64,000 bases of DNA from Panaeolus papilionaceus. Lineage: Eukaryota > Basidiomycota > Agaricomycetes > Agaricales. The position numbers were made by a program, and so were the translations under genes. Below are positions 1-12,408 of this stretch, in pieces. Location of the stretch: assembly GCA_015501605.1 (NCBI GenBank), contig JADNRZ010000033.1, positions 248,001 through 312,000 of the forward strand, in the 5' to 3' direction. The notes below the pieces were generated by a model. That model ran no database searches and had not been told where the DNA came from. It saw only the letters and a list, made by a program, of their open reading frames with translations. Position 1 is the stretch's first letter. Each line of letters starts with the position of its first letter.

Positions 1-1555
1 TGAGACAGTTGGGGTAATACATAAAAACAAGAAAACATGCTTCGCACCAATAATCTTCAACTTCGCTTGCGTGTCTAACACAACGACATCTAGAAGTCAC
101 TGAATCTGGCGTATGAAAGCGAGTTACGGGAGCAGCTCCCGAGTGAGAAGGCGATGGATTAAAAATATCAGATCAAACTTACTCCGTGACAAACTTCAAA
201 CTTGACGCCATTGAGAATGAGACCCCTGTTGATTCAACACAGAATATCAGCAGTTGTCAAACTAGGCGCATATATAAAGTCAGCCAGGAAAATACAGCGA
301 TTGCTATACATACAAAGAGTGCAGTTTTGCGGTGCTACGAACACTGAACAGCCAAAAATCCGCGCATATATGGACTTACCTTACGATACCGAAGTCACCG
401 CTTATTCCAACGATGCATTCAAGCCGCATGGAGGCGATTGGGAGTTGCCTATACAGTCTATAGGTGGCTGCCCAATCTCAGACTAAAGAGGATAGCCGAA
501 AGGCTCTGATTATGATGATAAGGATGCAAAATAGAGAGATGCGAGGATGGGGAGATGGTGGAAAGAAAGAAAGGGAGTGTCAAGTTCGAAGTTAGCTTCA
601 ATTCTGGAAGACGCACCGCGGAGTTTGAAGTTTCGCTAAAGTCCGAAATTTAAAGTTCCGACATGGAAAGCGTTTGAGCATCCTTGAGGTCGTCTGTTTC
701 TATATATTACATTCCCATCAGGTTATCGAGCTCATCAATCAGTAAGTAGGCTCTACAGCCTCTTCCATAGGTATCCAGCATCTTGTTCATGCACTTAGGC
801 TGTCACTCCCGATTCCCAAGGTATCCAACTCACCTCTCATGAACGCCATCACCGTCACCCCCACACATATCCCACTATCCATATAGCTTTAGTTTTGTTT
901 TAATTTGCACCTCTGTGTAATCATCAACGGAAGTTGATAGATAATTGAAATACGGGCACGTTAACACTTGTGTAGGGTGACATTACTTCATGTAGTATAT
1001 ATGGTTGTACACCTGTATGTCACGAACCGTGTCTAGCTCTATATGACGCTAAAAGGTATATATTGAGACTATTCAGAATAGTATCACATTACATAGAAGA
1101 GTACACGACAGATTAAAATCATATCTGAGATTCATTACCCTAGTAGGGAATTATAAGGCCACACGAATGGAATGAATCGTGTGTGGCAATAAATATCTAT
1201 TATGACCCATATAACTTTATACCAGTACCTATACGACATTGCAGTCCATACAAGTCCATGTAAGAACGCAGCTAATTTTACGATGGCCATTTACATAATT
1301 TTGTTCAAGGATAAAAATTAATAAATAAAATAATTTTAAGATCGAAAGCAGGAACATGATTGGTGTTTAGCCCTTCGTCTCGTCTTCCTCGTTATTCCTT
1401 TTTTAATTTAATTTTTCGGCGTCGGGGTAGCGACTTTTACTCAGCCCAAGCATAAATTCATCTCAACGTTCAATTTATCTCAAGTGAAGTGGGTATTCGG
1501 CTGTTGTAAGAGGTTCATTTTTTCTTTCTTACTTATTTACTCGTCGCTTTGTACG
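1..1555. other. No gene recognised
   Basis: AT-rich sequence with short unsupported reading frames only. The first 600 bases hold an ORF of 94 codons without recognisable domain or codon pattern. I see no RNA gene or repeat here. Confidence 0.5.
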
Positions 1556-1780
1556 GTGTCCGAGAAGTGCCAGGTTAAAAATCAGTACATGCCCGACTTA
1601 CTCGGCTCATTGCTCGGCTCCTTGCGTCCGTTGCATATCAGTTCCCCTTTCTCTACCCCCTCAGAGATCCTTCTTTAGGGTATTCTACATACATATATGG
1701 CTTCAATATACATGTTTATATAACTATTTGAGCCCGGTAATGAGTCCAGCACAAATGACGCCTCCGTTTTTCCTCAGGGA
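1556..1780 (+). repeat. Left terminal inverted repeat of the integrase element
   Basis: Near-identical to the reverse complement of 4450-4675. The outer 200 bp differ at only a few positions, and the inner 25 bp are more diverged (both contain TTTTCCTCAGG). Outside GTGTCCGAG the flanks are only weakly similar. Confidence 0.75.
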
Positions 1781-1935
1781 GACATCACGATTGTGTAATG
1801 AAGGATATAACAAGGCTTGATCGCCCCTCAATGGTGTCGAAGGCAGATAATACCACTCAGTTGTAACTACTATACTATAACAATGACCTTTGTACTAATA
1901 TAAAGAAAACACCGGTGGTAAATTCTAGATAACAA

Positions 1936-3583
1936 TTACTCTGTAACGCTTTCCCAGTCGGCTGGTACAGTTAAACCAAGCATAGTTGCAAATATGACCC
2001 ATGCAGTATACGACTTGAGCTCGGGTGCACCAATGGCAGCATAGCGCTGCTCGCAAAAATCCCTAATGGCCTGATTACCGAACTTCAAAGCCTCGGGTTT
2101 ATCATACACCTTCTGGAACTCCTCAATCTGGCTGTTAGGGACTTCAACAAGCAAGTTGGTCCCATTCCAACGCTCAGGGTGTTCAAAGAAGTTGATGGGC
2201 TGGCCACCCGTTGGAAGGAGGCTGTTCTTTTGAAACCTGATTCGATGATTTTGCTGAAAAATGAGATAACGATCCAGAATATCTTGAACCACCTTAGACC
2301 AAACCCAGAGCGCGACATCTCTATGGGATTTAATCAGTGTATATCCAATCAAACATTAAGTATCTTGTACGCACCTATGATATTGATCATCCTCCTGATA
2401 CCCGATTCTGATCTTTCCGGCATTGTAAAAGCACAGGACATTTGATAACTCCTTCTTATATAATGGACCCCAAGCTCGTTCACGTGTGATATTAAATGTG
2501 CTCTTTGTGGTGCGAAAAGCGGGAAGATTTTCTGGCAGCATTGGCTGAACGAGGGCACTGTGATTGATGCATGATCAATTGAACAGTCATTTGGTGTACA
2601 AAATAGTCACTTACCGAAGTGTTTCAACCATTGGAATAAGCTTCGAAACTTCAGTTCCCATATCACTTGTCGTCATGACAGGCATTCCTATTATAGGACA
2701 CGGTTATCAATAGTAGATCAGAAATGACATATGTCGAATGAGCAGACACTTACCTCCAAACTTTTTGACAGTCTGGAGATAGACCGTTGTTGGGACATCA
2801 ACAGAGCGGGCATTTGGGACTGCTATTAAAATCAATTCACGCCGACTGTACATGTCGTTAATACCATAGATAGCGATGCCCATGCTGTGAAAGATTTTCT
2901 CATTGCCATCGAGACACCATTCCTCATTGGGACCTGCTGAGAATAGGCCATGGCTGTGAACCTTTCGTGTTCTTGGATGGCGTGCGGCAACAGCAGCCGG
3001 GTTCTCGTGTTTACGAATTGCTTCAATATCTTCACTATTTCCAAGTTCATACTATGCTGAGTGATCAAACTGAGGTTGAAAATCAAAAACATACCGTGCA
3101 ATATGAACACCATCACTTGCAAGCCTCTCCTTTATCAATCGACTGCCCCAACCCTGAACGGCATCTTCACGTGTGGCTTTCAGGATCTCGTAAGCTTTCT
3201 CCTCGATAGTCATGGTGTTCTTTCGAACGGTTTTGAGTTTGTACTTCGAAATGATTCGCTTCACTGAACGTTCACTGAGATACTATTAACATCAGGTATA
3301 ATAAAGCAAATGTATGATGAACAGACCTGATTTCAATCTTTAAATCGGAGTCACATAAAGCTTGGGGGATTTCTTTGACATAGTAATTGCTGTTCAGAAG
3401 TTCCTGAATTCGAGCAGGGAGATTCGGGTATCGAGTCACTGTAGTAAGCAATAGAGTCAGCATTCATCAGATGAAACTCGAAGGACAAATATTTAAATAG
3501 AGCATACCCCAGCCAGATTGACCATGCTGATTGGCACCATGAGCATTATTACTGAACGAGACAGCGTTAGTGGCAGGTTCCAT
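1936..3583 (-). CDS. Integrase-core (RNase H-fold) protein, intron-containing
   Basis: Seven exons can be read on the minus strand, about 3583-3508, 3438-3327, 3274-3095, ~3050-2754, 2697-2615, 2557-2375 and 2320-1936. The start is the ATG at 3583 (MEPATNAVSF). The N-terminal part is helical and HTH-like (VTRYPNLPARIQELL). The central part is an integrase core with EEWCLDGNEK as the first Asp, TTSDMGTE as the second Asp and NITRERAW as the likely Glu, then a conserved C-terminal helical region. The order matches a widespread Agaricomycete family annotated as integrase core domain proteins. Introns are 50-60 bp with GT-AG ends. The exon 3/4 junction near 3050-3095 needs either an unusual donor (GTTTTT) or a one-base lesion. 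All other exon joins stay in frame without stops. The gene sits inside inverted repeats, so it may be the transposase of that element. Confidence 0.7.
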
Positions 3584-4449
3584 TTACGATTGAGAATGAA
3601 GGAGGGAAGAGGGAAGTCTATGAACACAGAGAAAGCAAAGTCAAATGGGAGAAAACCGAATAGCGAACTGGGGTACCAATAGCACAATCTCGCATGTGGT
3701 ATATATACCCAAAGACACCCTGTGTTAGGGTGCAATCGAAGATATGATGACTCTATTCTGTTCAAAGACTCAGATGTAATTATGTAGTGCCCATTCAGAG
3801 TATTATTTGGCACACAGAGTGCATATAAGAATATTTACATTAATTTCAAAGAGTTGGCTTCTTGGTGCAAATCGGACATCTGGGTGGCAACGACTGATTT
3901 TATTTGACTTGTTGGCACACAGGTTTGAATGAATTTTACTCTGTTCATGTATTGCCATTACTAAGGTGTACTTACAGCGCTACCTTCGACGATGAGACCT
4001 CTGAATCTATGGGACTCGGTGATCAGGGACAGCGTGGAATCAGAAGGTTCAGGCAGCAGCATGTGTGTAACACCTTTTGTGCGGCATTGGGCCTTGAAGG
4101 TCTGGATTGTACCCTTGATTTGGATTCTGGTGATGACGATGAGCAGGAGCTTGAGGGAGGTGCTCAGGGTACAAACACGGGGGATAATGCTGCTAATGCA
4201 GTGTCTGATTGATCTGATTGATAGACACTTCAAGTTTAGCACAGCTCTTCTTCCTGAAAGATTTTTGTAAGGTCGTAGTTATAGAGTCATAACATTCCTC
4301 TAGATACTGTATCCACTTTATACTACATTTTTCATCTTACAATTGAGTCCCAGTGATGATAACTACTTTCGAAGTTGACAAGGCACGGATGTGCGAGCCT
4401 CAGGCTCGCGATCATGATGTCTTTGATGATGCAATCGGTAATTGCACTC

Positions 4450-4675
4450 GTTTCCTGAGGAAAACCGAAGTATCGTTTGTGCTGGACTCATTACCGGGCT
4501 CAAATAGCTATATAAACATGTATATTGAAGCCATATATGTATGTAGAATACCCTAAAGAAGGATCTCTGAGGGGGTAGAGAAAGGGGAACTGATATGCAA
4601 CGGACGCAAGGAGCCGAGCAATGAGCCGAGTAAGTCGGGCATGTACTGATTTTCAACCTGGCACTTCTCGGACAC
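4450..4675 (-). repeat. Right terminal inverted repeat of the integrase element
   Basis: Reverse-complement partner of 1556-1780. Just inside it, at 4393-4409, is a 17-base palindrome (GCGAGCCT, C, AGGCTCGC) that could form a subterminal hairpin. Confidence 0.75.
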
Positions 4676-7600
4676 TGTAGCTTTGTTGTGGGACTCGTCA
4701 CTAACTCCACGCAACGAATACCACTCTCAACACCGCCATTGTCCTCATACTTTAACCCAACCAAGTAACGAAGGGCTCCACCCTGGCGAACATATTCGGA
4801 ATCGGATGGATAGGTGAAATGGGATGTAGTAGTAGAAGTAATGCGCAGGGTGGTAGAGCGGAGCCATCATTACCAAGATCAACCACAACAGCGACAGTAG
4901 GCCAGATATGTGTATGGCTCCATATGCATCCCCGCCCTGATCATCAACGACGACAGCATCAACAACGGGGAGCATCACGGAGGGATGCGGGGATGGGGTT
5001 GATGTTGGATTTTGGACCAACAAGGGGCGCGGGTATCTGGGTGAGATGGAGGTGTGGTTACTGTTGGGAGAATAAATGCGGGGATGGGTAGATTCAATTG
5101 ATGCGAGGATGTGAACGGACATGATGGACCGATGCGTGGGATTGAATGAGACCGAATGCGGGATTTAATTTCAACTTGTGCTTCTTGCTTCTTGCTGTCA
5201 TCTATGTTTGCATCTGGCCTTCTTGTTGTCCTTCTTATCTTGGGTTTTGCTTTTATCCTGCGTCGCATTCGTCATACCGCATCTCATCTCATCCTATTCA
5301 TCATCGCTTCCCGGATGTGCCGTCTTGTTTTGTCACCTGCATCTGTATGACCGGGTCTTGCCCTTGGGTTGAGCTGAGTTGAATGGGTGGGGGTAAAAGT
5401 GAGGTTTCTGTCTTTTTCTCTTCTTCTTCATTTCTTTTGTTTTCTTCAATATCTTTCATTGTTCGCATTTTTATCCCTGTGTCAATCTTGTGCACCCATT
5501 TGCCTGAGGATTAAGAGCGTCAGTCGTGCACACATGTGTGCGTGCCTATCCATGTCTCACCTCGCATGTATCGTGTGCATTCTATCCCGTTCCGAGCCAG
5601 GACGAGGTCAAGTTTAACTGTGCATCGTTGTTTTATCCGCCTCTTCATCTTTCCCTCTTTTGTGCACTCCCTTCTCCGTCGCTTTACCCAACTTGACTAG
5701 GTCGGGCGAACCAGGGTGATCATCTGATTATTGCTGCGTCTAGCAGGGTGAATGACGTCATCCCGTTTATATTTTTCCGTTTCGTGCTATTCAATTGAGA
5801 CTCTATTCTATGACGTGAGTAGTGTGGAGTGGAGTAGTGAATGTCCGCTGCCTTGCATGATCTCGTTCAGTGGATTCTGCTCTCCCTCCCTTCGTCTTTG
5901 CTTCATGTTTCTGTTTCGTTTTTATTTCTTGGTTTAATATTTTTGGTTGGGGTGTTTTCCTCTGAGCACGTTTATCGGTTTGGCTCATTTCCTCTCTCTG
6001 GTTCTTCCTTGTTTTACCACTCTCCCTACACATACACACCTCTTCATTTATCTCACCGCATCACCCCTTTCATCTTATCCATCCCCCCCTACATCGCATG
6101 CACGGCAGCCACCCTGCAATATAAACGCTCCCTCCGATTGCGGGGCTCATAAACGCGTGTCATATTGATGCCATACCTTATTACGTTGACATTAGGGGGA
6201 TACGAGCCCCGGCGACGTTGCAGGAGCGTCGGTGCCAGTTCGCGTCAGGGGTTTTGCTCGGTGTCATGCTGATGACATACTGAACATGCGTTGACAATGA
6301 AAGGAGTGTGGCTACTGTGCAGTGCGGCAGGGTTTTGTTTGGGATGCAAATAATGGCTGATAGTACCCGCCTGGAACTTTGATTCTGTCGTTATGTTGTT
6401 GGATTGACTTGGAAGGGGATGACAGTGCTAGAGAATTAGGTCAGGATGAGGCGGGTGAGGCTTGATAAAGGCGATCGTGATGCGCGGGTTGACGGTAGGG
6501 GTGTTGCACGATTTTTTCGCACATTCTTCGAAGGAGCTATGGTCCGTCTTATGGGGGCTCTCCTCCGTGCTCATTACAAGTTCGCTGGAACAACATTGAG
6601 AAGGGTGATTACCTCATGTTGGAAGAAATGAGGATCCTCTAATGTGTATCATCCATATGCTCTCTTCTTGAACCTGTTTTCGACGACGTTCTTTTAGAGG
6701 TGGTGCTTACCTCCAATTCATCCGTCCCAAGGGCAACTTGGAGACCAACCTCCGCAACCAGCTCCAGGCATAAGCTGTCCATTCAGTCGATCGCGGGTTT
6801 TCTACTTGTTTTCTAGGTGATTATTTTTCTTCTGTGAATGACACATGATTTCTATGATTGTATTTGAACGCACCTAAATTCGAGTGATGCGTGTGTGGGG
6901 TGTCTCTTTATCGTTGTGGCGTGGGTGCTCGAGGAGTAGAAGTGCGATATTCTGGGAGAGGGTGTTGCCGGTGGTTTGTGGTTTAGTGCGTGGGTGCAAG
7001 TTTTGGACGACGTCGATGGTCGAAGGTTGTTTGATTGGGATTGCCGCTGATGGAGAAGGATGGGTGCTGGAGCGTATTTTGACGTGAGATGTCCGCGTGG
7101 TTTGATTTTCATTCTGGCTATGTGTCTCGTTCTTGCGCTTTTGCGTAAACCAGGTGGCGCGTCGTTGACAAACCAACTGTACCTCTGATTCACCACGTCA
7201 CTCTCTTTCCGTGGGTGATGAATAGGGGAAAGGGGCCAAAGATTGAATTTCGACTGGACCTCCTTTTTGATGGCAGATTGTGTGGTTGAGATGCGATTCG
7301 TCGAGGTTTAATTGGACTTTTCTGTATGTATTTTATTTTACAGTTGAATATTAAAAATATTTTGATTTTTCATATGCGTTTTGTGAGTTTGCTGCGATTA
7401 TTGAGGGGTTTATTTCATTGTCACCGTGCTGGTTGATCCATACTCCTGCACGCGTTGTCTGGTTGAGGTCACTAGAACTAAGTACCTGTCGAAAGTAGGC
7501 AAGGCCGTCGCGGGCTGCATCTAGTCCAAACGTCGCAAGCAGATATATAGCCAGAACAAAAACAAGAAGACTACGAACGTCAAGTATAAGCAAAAGTATT

Positions 7601-8052
7601 GGATCCAGTTTAGACCAGTGTTATACTGGCTTCACGAAATAACGCGCCTCGAGATACGCAACCGCTTCGGGACATCAACATTCCACAGCGCTGATAGACA
7701 GGCCCTGTTCCCATGCACTGCACTGCACTGCATTGCACTCACTGCATTGCCAACCCGTCGCTCATCGTTGTTGTTCATATCACCACCTACGTCTATCATC
7801 GCTACATACCACCATACACTCGTAGACCAAGAATACTATCACAATTCTAAGCTATGACGACGCCAACGAGCAACAACCTGATTATATTGAACGCTCACTT
7901 TACACAACACAACTCGACACATGTTTTTGAAAATGGAGGTAAGGCATGACACATGGCGGTGCAGCAAAGGTGCAGTCCGACTGACCACACTATTCTTGCT
8001 TTCTCCCCCTCACAACCTCATAGACGATTCCTCTACCAGCGACCAAGACATA
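4676..8052. other. No convincing gene
   Basis: CT-rich stretches at 5.4-6.1 kb look like fungal promoter or untranslated sequence. Short frames at 6.4-6.8 kb (plus) and 7.35-7.59 kb (minus, with a hydrophobic start) have no recognisable family. A run of TGCACTGCACTGCATTGCAC occurs near 7716-7740. I could not assign any function. Confidence 0.4.
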
Positions 8053-8882
8053 ATGGCAGAAAGTGTGGCAGCCCCGAACAGTGGAAAGACAATCATTTCG
8101 GGATCTCAGTTTGAGCAGAACTTTTCGACACATCATCATTACGGACCCTATGGTAAGTGTGTGTGCTGATCACGGACCACAGTCACTAACTGCTTCTCTC
8201 CTTTAGCGATGGAGATACTCGTCCGACACATGGCACGAGGCGCTTCGTACAACTCGGACGAGTGGTGTAAAAAGCGAACGTTGCTCGATGACTACCAGGC
8301 CTTGATGCTGAATGAGGTTGAAGCATTGGCTTCCCACCCGCTCTCATCGGAGGATGCCGTCCACATCATCTTCGGGCCAGGAGGAAGCGGGAATTCGACG
8401 ATGGCACAAGCGTTATGCGAGCGTTTGGCGAAGCAGAATCTCTTAGCGGCCAACTTTTTCTTTGAACGCGGCCATCCGGACTTAGGTCAACAAGGACCTC
8501 TCATCTCGACAATGGCATATAAACTGTGCCAGACAATTCAAGCCACTCGCAGTCATATAGAACTTGCCGTTTATAACGACCCAGCGTTCGAGTCCAACCT
8601 CGCAGGCTAGCTGAATCAATTAATCGTTCAGCCGCTAAAGAAAATCCCACTCGAAGGCGGTCTGTCGGAGTGCGCTTTGGTTATTGTCTTCGATGGACTG
8701 GATCAGTGTGAGGATGGTGACGTGCAGGCGTACATCCTCCGCACTTTCGCGGAGGCATTTCACATCGCGGAGTTACCGGTGCGGTTGTTAGTGTTCAGCC
8801 GCACCGATCCATACCTCATGGATGTTGTGGCAAGGATGGATGTTGTTGGTAGTTGCTTAGTCAGTAGTGGACTTGTGCCGAA
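8053..8882 (+). pseudogene. NACHT-domain NLR-like NTPase, 5' part, interrupted
   Basis: Exon 1 starts at ATG 8053 (MAESVAAPNSGK) and ends at 8152. A 54 bp intron (8153-8206, with CACTAAC branch site) joins it to the exon read from 8207. The NACHT P-loop reads GPGGSGNST: the usual Lys codon is AAT (Asn) at 8392-8394. Walker B follows as LVIVFDGLDQCED, then LLVFSRTDPYL, which is the usual SRP-like motif of fungal NACHT proteins. A TAG at 8608-8610 stops the frame between P-loop and Walker B, and the frame continues unchanged after it, so it looks like CAG to TAG. The gene is then cut at 8883 by a Tigger transposon. Such proteins are fungal non-self/innate-immunity candidates. This copy is almost certainly dead. 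Confidence 0.75.
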
Positions 8883-8884
8883 TA

Positions 8885-11292
8885 CAGTAATACACCGCTC
8901 CTTTATACAGTTTTTGGCATATTTTGATTTTCTATCACTTCCCACTTTTTTGGCACAAAATAAATTATATATTCAGAAACTAGAGCATCGAGTGTATATA
9001 AATGTGAAAGAAATATGAGCATATGTGAATCCTGGAACTCCATTTGTGCTTTGGTTCCAATTTTTATTGGTGAGATAGCGTGAGTCGGAAGATCGGGAGG
9101 AAGAGAAGACAATTTGATGGGTGAGGTGGCAAATAGATAACCAGCTGATGTACCTCTGAGCTCATTGACAGCAATATTGGTGCGGTTTGTGGCTCTGGTG
9201 TTCTGGGTGGGACGGGTAGGTGTTTCAGGTGGAGTATCAACCTCAGGAACAGGTGGGAGATTTACCACATCGAGAAGGTATTCAGAGACGACACAGACAG
9301 GTGTGGGTGGAATAACAGGGGTGATGACCTGATAAGAGCTTTCTTTGCTGGGAGCAAGCTTCTCCTTGGTTATGACTGACCGATCAAAGGGGACAATTCC
9401 TGTCTTTCGGAATGCCTCTTTAATCAATTCTGGTGTCAAGACCTCAAGGTGGACTTCACCGTATACCATGAGAAAGTTCTCCTTGGTGATGTGTTGCCCA
9501 GAATCTCGGAGAAGGGCATCGCGTTTCTTGCCATACCACTTCTTAACTGGACTGAAGCACACAACATCAAGACCCTGATATACATGAGTCGCATGAGGCA
9601 TGTAGCAAGGGACCTTGATTCGTTCAGCTTGGCAGTAGCGAATGAATTTGAAGGAGAGATGGGAATTGTGTCCGTCAAGTTAGAGTGCACGAGTTCGGCC
9701 AGCTGCAATGTCGCGTGTTTGTTGATCGAAATCGATTGCATATTCCACTGTAATTGCTTTATCAGTCCATCCCTTTGGTGAATGTGCAAGTCTAATTTGT
9801 CCTCAGTAGTGTTGATATGAAAAGGATCAATTTAATTACCGTGTGCCAGCTGGGTTGAGCTTCTTATCCTTGAGCCATTTTTTCTGGAAACCCTTTCCAG
9901 CATAGATAATGAGAGGTTTTAGAGCTGTCCAATCAGCTCCAATGGTAACAAGAACACTGAAGGTTTCTCAAGAGCCCTTTCTCTGTTGGTACTGGAGTTT
10001 CTGTCCTGTACCACCAATAACATACTCATAGCCTTCGCTTCCATTGGGCTGAAAACCAGTCTCGTCCATTCCCCAAGTGCACTCTGGAGCAATAGGCTTT
10101 CCATCATCCCCATGCAGCTGCACCTCCTCAACAAGATCAAACCATGCATCATTTGCAGATGCATTAACAGCTTGTGCATGCACATCATCCAGAGCACGAG
10201 ACTTGTAGAGGTGTAAGTGATCTGAGTGCTTTTCGAGAAAGCAATAAGGCCATTGTTCTCCCACCCCTGATTTAGGAAAGGCATCACCAAGTCGTGCACT
10301 AATGATCTCATTGGCAAGAAGGCGGAGCCGCTCATAAGAGCATGGCTGACCCCAACTTGCCAGCTCAAGTAGAGCAGATATGAGTTCTTCAGCATCAGTG
10401 TCAGTGAGCCAGCTTTTATTGGCATTAAATTCCAAGAGAGAAACACCACCACAAACAAGATTAGCCAGAGTGCTGTGATTTAACAAGGGAGGATATTTTG
10501 ATCGTGTTTCCTCCATATGCTGTTGGCCTATAGCCTTGCAAATCTTTCAAAAACTAAGGGGTTTGTGTGGTGGCGGCCTATCCTGCTCCTCTCGGTACAG
10601 CTGAACAGCTCTTTGATAGAGCTGATTCTGGATTTTTCGATTAACTCAGGCTCATTTCGTCTTGGAGAGAGCTCTGGTGGGCATAGTGAAGGGCAGGAAT
10701 GAAGATTGGGGGTCACAATTGACACATTATTGTCATTATCTGTAGACCAGGTATTCATTGCAAGCTTTTTTGCGTAAAAAATCACCGCAAAATGTGCCAT
10801 AGTGGCTGGCGACATGGTCATTTCTCTTTAAATCAATAATAAATGACGGGAAAAGACACTGAGCTGCGTGACACGACAGGGTTAGTGTGACAATACAGCA
10901 CAGCCTCTCCCTCGGGAGCATGTCAAGAACTTTTGTTGTCTGTGATGTTAAATACTGCAAATTCAATCAATCTTTTTTGCGAAATGGGCTCATGTAGTTC
11001 ACAAGAATCTTTGTTCCAAAAATTATAATCACTGGGTTTTTGGATGTTGTGCAAATTGAGAAATACAACCTAATTTTACACTTATCTGTCTTGGCAGATG
11101 CCATCATTTCGGCACCCTGTTCTCTCCCACTCATCCAGTCCATAAAAGCAACCAGATAGTGTCGTTTAGATTATAAAAATATATTATATTCCACCCAATA
11201 TCAAGAGACTACACCTAAGAATGAGTCAGAAACCCAAAATTACTGCTGTTGTATAAAGGACTGGTAGTGTATAAAGGAGCAGTGTATTACTG
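8885..11292 (-). mobile_element. pogo/Tigger DNA transposon, complete ends
   Basis: The element begins CAGTAATACACCGCTCCTTT at 8885 and ends with the reverse complement of CAGTAATACACTGCTCCTTT at 11292, one mismatch in 24. TA flanks it on both sides (8883-8884 and 11293-11294), the typical target duplication of pogo elements. Its length is 2408 bp. It carries one transposase gene on the minus strand and sits within the NLR gene. The sequence just right of it (GGATCTGTC, CACTGCCAC) matches the NLR fragment at 50.6 kb, which confirms the host gene continues past the insertion. Confidence 0.88.
8903..10684 (-). pseudogene. Tigger/pogo DDE transposase, decayed
   Basis: A continuous frame runs from ATG 10684 (MPTRALSKTK). 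Exon 1 runs to 9840, a 48 bp intron spans 9839-9792, and exon 2 starts at 9791. The N-terminal half is a CENP-B-like HTH region. The DDE-1 domain shows WGMDETGFQ (first Asp), LDGHNSHL (second) and QGLDVVCF (third). In-frame TGA stops occur at 10654-10652, 10648-10646, 10549-10547 and 9970-9968, all where Arg fits (CGA to TGA), plus a TAA at 9682-9680. The frame is otherwise kept throughout, so decay is mainly by point mutation. It cannot make an active transposase as written. Confidence 0.85.
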
Positions 11293-11294
11293 TA

Positions 11295-11335
11295 TCCGGA
11301 TCTGTCATCGCACTGCCACTTGTTTTCCATATGGC
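11295..11335 (+). pseudogene. 3' remnant of the interrupted NLR gene
   Basis: GGATCTGTC and CACTGCCACTTGTT directly after the Tigger right end correspond to GGATCTGTC and CACTGCCACATTCATT in the NLR fragment at 50.6 kb. This is the continuation of the gene that starts at 8053. No longer coding segment is recognisable further right. Confidence 0.55.
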
Positions 11336-12077
11336 GTAACTGTGCTGGTTACTTTTTTTTATATCCCCCCACCTTCCCAATTAGGGAAGCCAGTAGAGGA
11401 TGTTCTTCTTAGCCCCTCTTAGCCTCGGCCCTCTCATCTATTCTTTTAAAACAAGGACCATTACTAAGCTGACTAAGATTATGTAAGATTATGTAAGGCC
11501 CATGAGCCGCTCTTTCAGTACGTTTGTGCGTTTGTGTGTGCTCACTCAGACCCTGCAGCTTCTGACCCAAACAAGGACTTCCTCCCCAAGCAATATACAC
11601 TAATTACCCAAAATAAGTTCCGAAATGAAAGGTTAATCTTGGATATCGTCCACCAAGTAAAAAGCCAGGAAACATGGCACATTATAAAGAACAGACAAAC
11701 AGACTGCCAGTGGCATGATAAATGAATTTGAACAATTTACAAGGGACCACGAATCACTTAAAAAATATGCATGGATGATGATGCCAGAGAGATGTCAGTC
11801 CTTATAATCAAGCCGCTGGCTATTGAGATTTCTGGATGCAGGTATTTAAATTATTTAAATTAGACTGAATTAGATTGTTAACCACAGGCAAGCGCGAAGT
11901 GCAAGCCTCTCAAGTCTCAATATGTACCACACAGGGGGAAACCACACAAGGTCGAAGGACAATGTAGAGGAATATAATATTTAACTGTGTGGTTGGGTGC
12001 ATTGGTGATTGATTGATGACTGGCGAGCACACAGTGCGAGCCTCCACTTTCCTTTCGAAGACACTGACTTCGCGGAA
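11336..12077. other. No gene recognised
   Basis: AT-rich intergenic DNA with scattered copies of a GCAAGC/GCGAGCCTC-type short motif that recurs at 57.4-57.6 kb. No coding pattern was seen. Confidence 0.4.
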
Positions 12078-12408
12078 GGATCTGTGCTCGCACAGATCCA
12101 CCTTCTTGGTCACATGAAGAGGTCATCCTACGTCGTGCCTCCAGCTTCCATTTCTTTCTTGTACTCTATTTTATTCTATTTCCTAGCGCTCTCCACGCTG
12201 CCTGCTGTATCTCAGCTCATGGCTCGTTTTTCTTTACCTACCCACTGCTTCCCTTTTTCATCGACCTTCCATTGCTTCACTGTGATTGATTTTATCTACA
12301 GGCATACCCTTCATTATTCACTAGTTGATACACCATATATTATTCTCTCGAGTTCCGTAGTTGGGGTAGGGGGAGCCATGGTCGGTGTGGGGGCTCATCT
12401 GTCCACCC
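12078..12408 (+). repeat. Dispersed repeat copy carrying the KDZ insertion (left part)
   Basis: It contains a perfect hairpin (GGATCTGTG CTCG CACAGATCC, 12078-12099), then CCTTCTTGGTCACATG and a CT-rich run. It ends GGGGGCTCATCTGTCCACC. The same order occurs at 61079-61365 (CTTCTTGGTCACGTG, CT-rich run, GGGGGCGCATCCGTCCAC). The right part of this copy continues after the KDZ element at 28096 (GTCCACCACCCTCGGCTCTC). Confidence 0.6.

Larger units (their letters stand above)
1556..4675. mobile_element. Integrase-gene element bounded by inverted repeats (candidate Ginger-like DNA transposon)
   Basis: A 3.1 kb segment starts with GTGTCCGAGAAGTGCC and ends with its reverse complement. The two ends match almost perfectly for about 200 bp and then more loosely inward. 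The repeats are inverted, so this is not an LTR element. The only gene inside is the intron-containing integrase-like gene on the minus strand. A possible TGTA lies next to both ends, but the target duplication is not certain. Known Ginger DNA transposons also pair a Gypsy-like integrase with terminal inverted repeats. The assignment to that group is my inference. Confidence 0.55.

Noticed and set aside
202..486. 94-codon frame near the window start
   Set aside because: No family, no intron support and no codon pattern; chance ORF in AT-rich DNA is more likely.
1556..4675. Solo LTRs or an LTR retrotransposon around the integrase gene
   Set aside because: The flanking repeats are inverted, and no reverse transcriptase, Gag or protease is present.
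9345..10216. Plus-strand frames across the Tigger transposase
   Set aside because: The minus strand shows clear DDE transposase motifs; these are shadows.
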